The notes under the pieces: generated by a model | Told to the model about the DNA's origin: nothing | Databases searched by the model: none | The model's input: only the letters and a program-made list of their open reading frames with translations | Source: CAZECR01 sp964510495 | Lineage (GTDB): Bacteria; Patescibacteriota; Patescibacteriia; Magasanikbacterales; GWA2-37-8 | DNA length: 30,643 nt | Direction of reading: 5' to 3' | Assembly (NCBI GenBank): GCA_964510495.1 | Contig: CAZECR010000012.1 | Coordinates: 1 to 30,643, forward strand | In this document: positions 29,108 to 30,643 of the stretch, one piece after another | How the letters are laid out: the number at the start of each line of letters is the position of its first letter | Position numbering within the stretch: the stretch's first letter is position 1 | Position numbers and translations under genes: made by a program

Positions 29108-29136
29108 TTGACTATACAGGTAAGCTAGGATACTGG
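29108..29136 (+). promoter_or_regulatory. Possible promoter of the DUF2238-like gene
   Basis: TTGACT (29108-29113), 17-base spacer, TACTGG (29131-29136). The -10 is poor. Confidence 0.4.
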
Positions 29137-29180
29137 TTTCTTGGAAGTGTGGTTTTATTCACAATGACTTTTGTAGTTGT

Positions 29181-29825
29181 ATGAAACGCTTTAGCGCTGT
29201 TACAAGTATATTTCTTGTATTCATTGGCACAGCACTGCTTATTTTGCCGCCTACCTGGATCGTGTTTATACAGGATACTCGTTTTACAGGTGTATCTATC
29301 CTTATCTGGACTACAGTTGCGTATTTTTTACCGCGGTTGTTGCGCGTGCCAGCGAGTGCGCGCGATGCCGCGAGTAAAAATCAGGCGACCGACTTGTTGC
29401 AGTTTTTGCTGGTAGTAGCGGTAGTAGGGGACGCATTGGGAAGTCTTGGGCTCTATAAAATCTATACGACTCATTTTGGGTATGATAAAGCGCTGCATTT
29501 TTTTATTCCTTTTATAAGTGTCGGAATTTTATATGCCATTGCACGAATACGGTTTACGCGTCGGTATACTGTGGCAGTGGGTATTGCTTTTGGCATTGTG
29601 GTTGCCTGCGCGTTCGGTTGGGAAATCGTAGAATATTTGTGTGATCGTATATTTAACAGTCATCTGCAAGGTTTTTATAGGGCGGACATTTATGCCGACA
29701 CAATACGCGATCTTTTGTTTGGCTTGGCCGGCTCGGGTATCGGGGTGGCATGCGCTAAGAAAATTAGTAAAATATTGCTTCCGCCTTCTTGTCAGATTGT
29801 AGACATGAACGACGCATCGCGCTAG
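29181..29825 (+). CDS. DUF2238/YjdF-like integral membrane protein
   Basis: A 214-residue protein with about six membrane helices. The signature region is FGYDKALHFFIPFISVGILY followed by GWEIVEYLCDRIFN and ADIYADTIRDLLFGLAGSGI: a Lys-x-x-His pair, a Glu-Trp-Glu-type helix and a late Asp-T-x-x-D motif, typical of DUF2238 proteins of unknown function. The first two helices (IFLVFIGTALLILPPTW, GVSILIWTTVAYFLP) are less conserved. It lies 86 bases after the SGNH-like gene and may belong to the same unit. The conserved polar residues inside helices suggest an enzyme or transporter rather than a structural protein. Confidence 0.75.
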   Translation: MKRFSAVTSIFLVFIGTALLILPPTWIVFIQDTRFTGVSILIWTTVAYFLPRLLRVPASARDAASKNQATDLLQFLLVVAVVGDALGSLGLYKIYTTHFGYDKALHFFIPFISVGILYAIARIRFTRRYTVAVGIAFGIVVACAFGWEIVEYLCDRIFNSHLQGFYRADIYADTIRDLLFGLAGSGIGVACAKKISKILLPPSCQIVDMNDASR

Positions 29826-29843
29826 CAGGAGAACTATGCTTTT

Positions 29844-29878
29844 ACAGCCTTGACAAAAGGCTGTTTTTGTGCTATACT
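29844..29878 (+). promoter_or_regulatory. Consensus promoter of the last gene, overlapping a terminator hairpin
   Basis: TTGACA (29850-29855), 17-base spacer, TATACT (29873-29878). ACAGCC (29844-29849) and GGCTGT (29859-29864) form a hairpin whose loop is TTGACAAAA and which is followed by TTTT, so it can also end the DUF2238-like transcript. Confidence 0.82.
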
Positions 29879-30006
29879 GATTTGTTTTACCGTAGCTGAG
29901 TGTTCCTTATAAACCCTGGTTTTTCTCACCTTTTTGTTGAATTTTCGACATAATAGTGAGAAGAGCCAGCTACGCACAACCATCCACACCGTTTCAAGGA
30001 GTCCCC
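29879..30006 (+). promoter_or_regulatory. Structured leader homologous to that at 25683-25811
   Basis: GTAGCTG (29892-29898) pairs with CAGCTAC (29967-29973) and encloses TCTCAC/GTGAGA (29924-29929, 29956-29961). Ends with AAGGAG seven bases before the ATG. Confidence 0.8.
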
Positions 30007-30643
30007 ATGTTCGACATGAGCATCACGACCGCTTCGTCGTCCGAGACCTCCACCACCCAGAGCGACACCGCCGAGCACGGCAGGCCCTACCAGCAGAGCA
30101 CCCGCAAGGTCGGGCAGCGCATGGTCTGGAGCTGCCCCCTCAGGGACGGCTACCTGGTCATCGTCGACGACTTTCGGATCTACCACCTGGACGTCGAGAC
30201 GGGCCGGGTCAGCCGGTGGAGCGAGGATGCGATCTACCCGCAGGGCCTCATGGAGGACTACGCGGAGTTCACGTGGTCGCGGGTCAAGGCCCGCTCCCGT
30301 CGTTTCCGTGGGCTCCTCCTGAAGGAGCTCTACAGCATCCGAGACTTCCTCGAGGCGGACTACACCTCGACCGTGCTCGTCCACCCGACGAGCACGGTCA
30401 CCGAGGAGCCGAAGCTCGACATCAAGAAGAAGCCCCAGCAGCCCATCGACTGGATGGCCGGGGCGCTGAAGATGTACGGGAAGACCGACGTCTTCTACAA
30501 GTCCTTCGGCCAGCGGACCGTGGCCATCCTCTGCCTCGACACCCCCCGCCCCCTCACCTCCGAGGACGAGGCCAGCCCCACCCTCGGCCAGCCCCACAAG
30601 AAGGGCGACATCTACGAGATCTCCGCGGGCGGCGTCGTCGTGC
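30007..30643 (+). CDS. Unknown GC-rich gene, 3' end outside the window
   Basis: Open from the ATG at 30007 (AAGGAG upstream) to the window edge, 212 residues seen. Not recognised. No signal peptide or membrane helix. The first 35 residues are Ser/Thr-rich and probably disordered; then WSCPLRDGYLVIVDDFRIYH and LDVETGRVSRWSEDAIYP look like beta strands of a repeat or sheet domain. A charged helix FRGLLLKELYSIRDFLEADY and a Lys/Pro-rich stretch follow, then VAILCLDTPRPLTSEDEASP. Codons end almost always in C or G. The promoter and leader are clearly related to those of the small membrane protein gene at 25206-25682. Confidence 0.7.
   Translation, partial: MFDMSITTASSSETSTTQSDTAEHGRPYQQSTRKVGQRMVWSCPLRDGYLVIVDDFRIYHLDVETGRVSRWSEDAIYPQGLMEDYAEFTWSRVKARSRRFRGLLLKELYSIRDFLEADYTSTVLVHPTSTVTEEPKLDIKKKPQQPIDWMAGALKMYGKTDVFYKSFGQRTVAILCLDTPRPLTSEDEASPTLGQPHKKGDIYEISAGGVVV

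Noticed and set aside
1..30643. CRISPR array, rRNA, prophage or insertion sequence
   Set aside because: No regularly spaced direct repeats, no transposase or integrase frame, no rRNA-like sequence seen. The short repeats near 20217 and 20335 are two operator copies only.
1..30643. Alternative genetic code (TGA as Gly or Trp) as in some CPR bacteria
   Set aside because: TGA works as a stop (11883) and conserved Gly and Trp positions in MsrB, PNP and MBOAT are encoded by standard codons.

Overview
The window (30.6 kb) is a bacterial chromosome segment in the standard code (TGA is a stop, for example at 11883). It has one tRNA, about 32 genes, and an unusually readable set of sigma70-type promoters (TTGACA, 17 bases, TATACT or close variants) and intrinsic terminators. 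There is no phage, insertion sequence, rRNA or CRISPR array. Small genes, single-gene transcription units, many AT-richer genes without a clear Shine-Dalgarno sequence and a tRNA without encoded CCA fit a Patescibacteria/CPR-type (Parcubacteria-like) genome, but this is inference; nothing here fixes the lineage.

Two compositional classes alternate. The AT-richer class holds housekeeping and stress genes: tsaD, msrB, dipZ-like, grx, pirin, ada/ogt, HU, MarR regulators, ECF sigma and a surface O-acetylation pair. The strongly GC-rich class, with G/C-ending codons, holds a Cys-rich lipoprotein (1102-1572), purine nucleoside phosphorylase (7410-8297), a USP-CDF-NifX fusion (14974-16995), a vWA protein (17139-18191), a CinA-C/nucleotidyltransferase fusion (21386-22855), a zinc-ribbon/Cys-rich membrane protein (23186-24343), a small membrane protein (25206-25682) and an open-ended unknown (30007 on). 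All but the vWA gene have their own AT-rich promoter, most of these with a structured leader; several also have a strong terminator.

Layout. 1-884: tsaD and tRNA-Met (minus). 1102-1572: lipoprotein. 1711-5270 (minus): msrB, XRE regulator, small membrane protein, then Met-rich thioredoxin lipoprotein and CcdA-thioredoxin protein, apparently an extracytoplasmic methionine-sulfoxide repair cluster with a perfect 24-bp palindrome over an internal promoter. 5410-7162: ECF sigma and DUF4349 membrane protein. 7410-11729: pnp, glutaredoxin, a small unknown, a secreted SH3 protein, and a MarR-pirin operon. 11883-14796: a sigma70-like protein with a DnaA-domain-IV-like tail, HU, Ada-like methyltransferase. 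14974-16995: metal transporter fusion. 17139-21054 (minus): NrtR-type regulator and an operon of CoaD-CoaE fusion, Ser/Thr kinase and vWA protein, with three related palindromic operators. 21386-25682: GC-rich genes and a second MarR gene. 25924-29825: lipoprotein, MBOAT plus SGNH-like pair, DUF2238-like protein. 30007 to the end: partial unknown gene.

The two most notable systems are the predicted NrtR regulon, which links cofactor nucleotidyltransferases to a kinase/vWA signalling pair, and the stereotyped promoter-hairpin-leader modules in front of GC-rich genes, two of which (before 25206-25682 and 30007) are clearly homologous to each other although their proteins show no obvious similarity.
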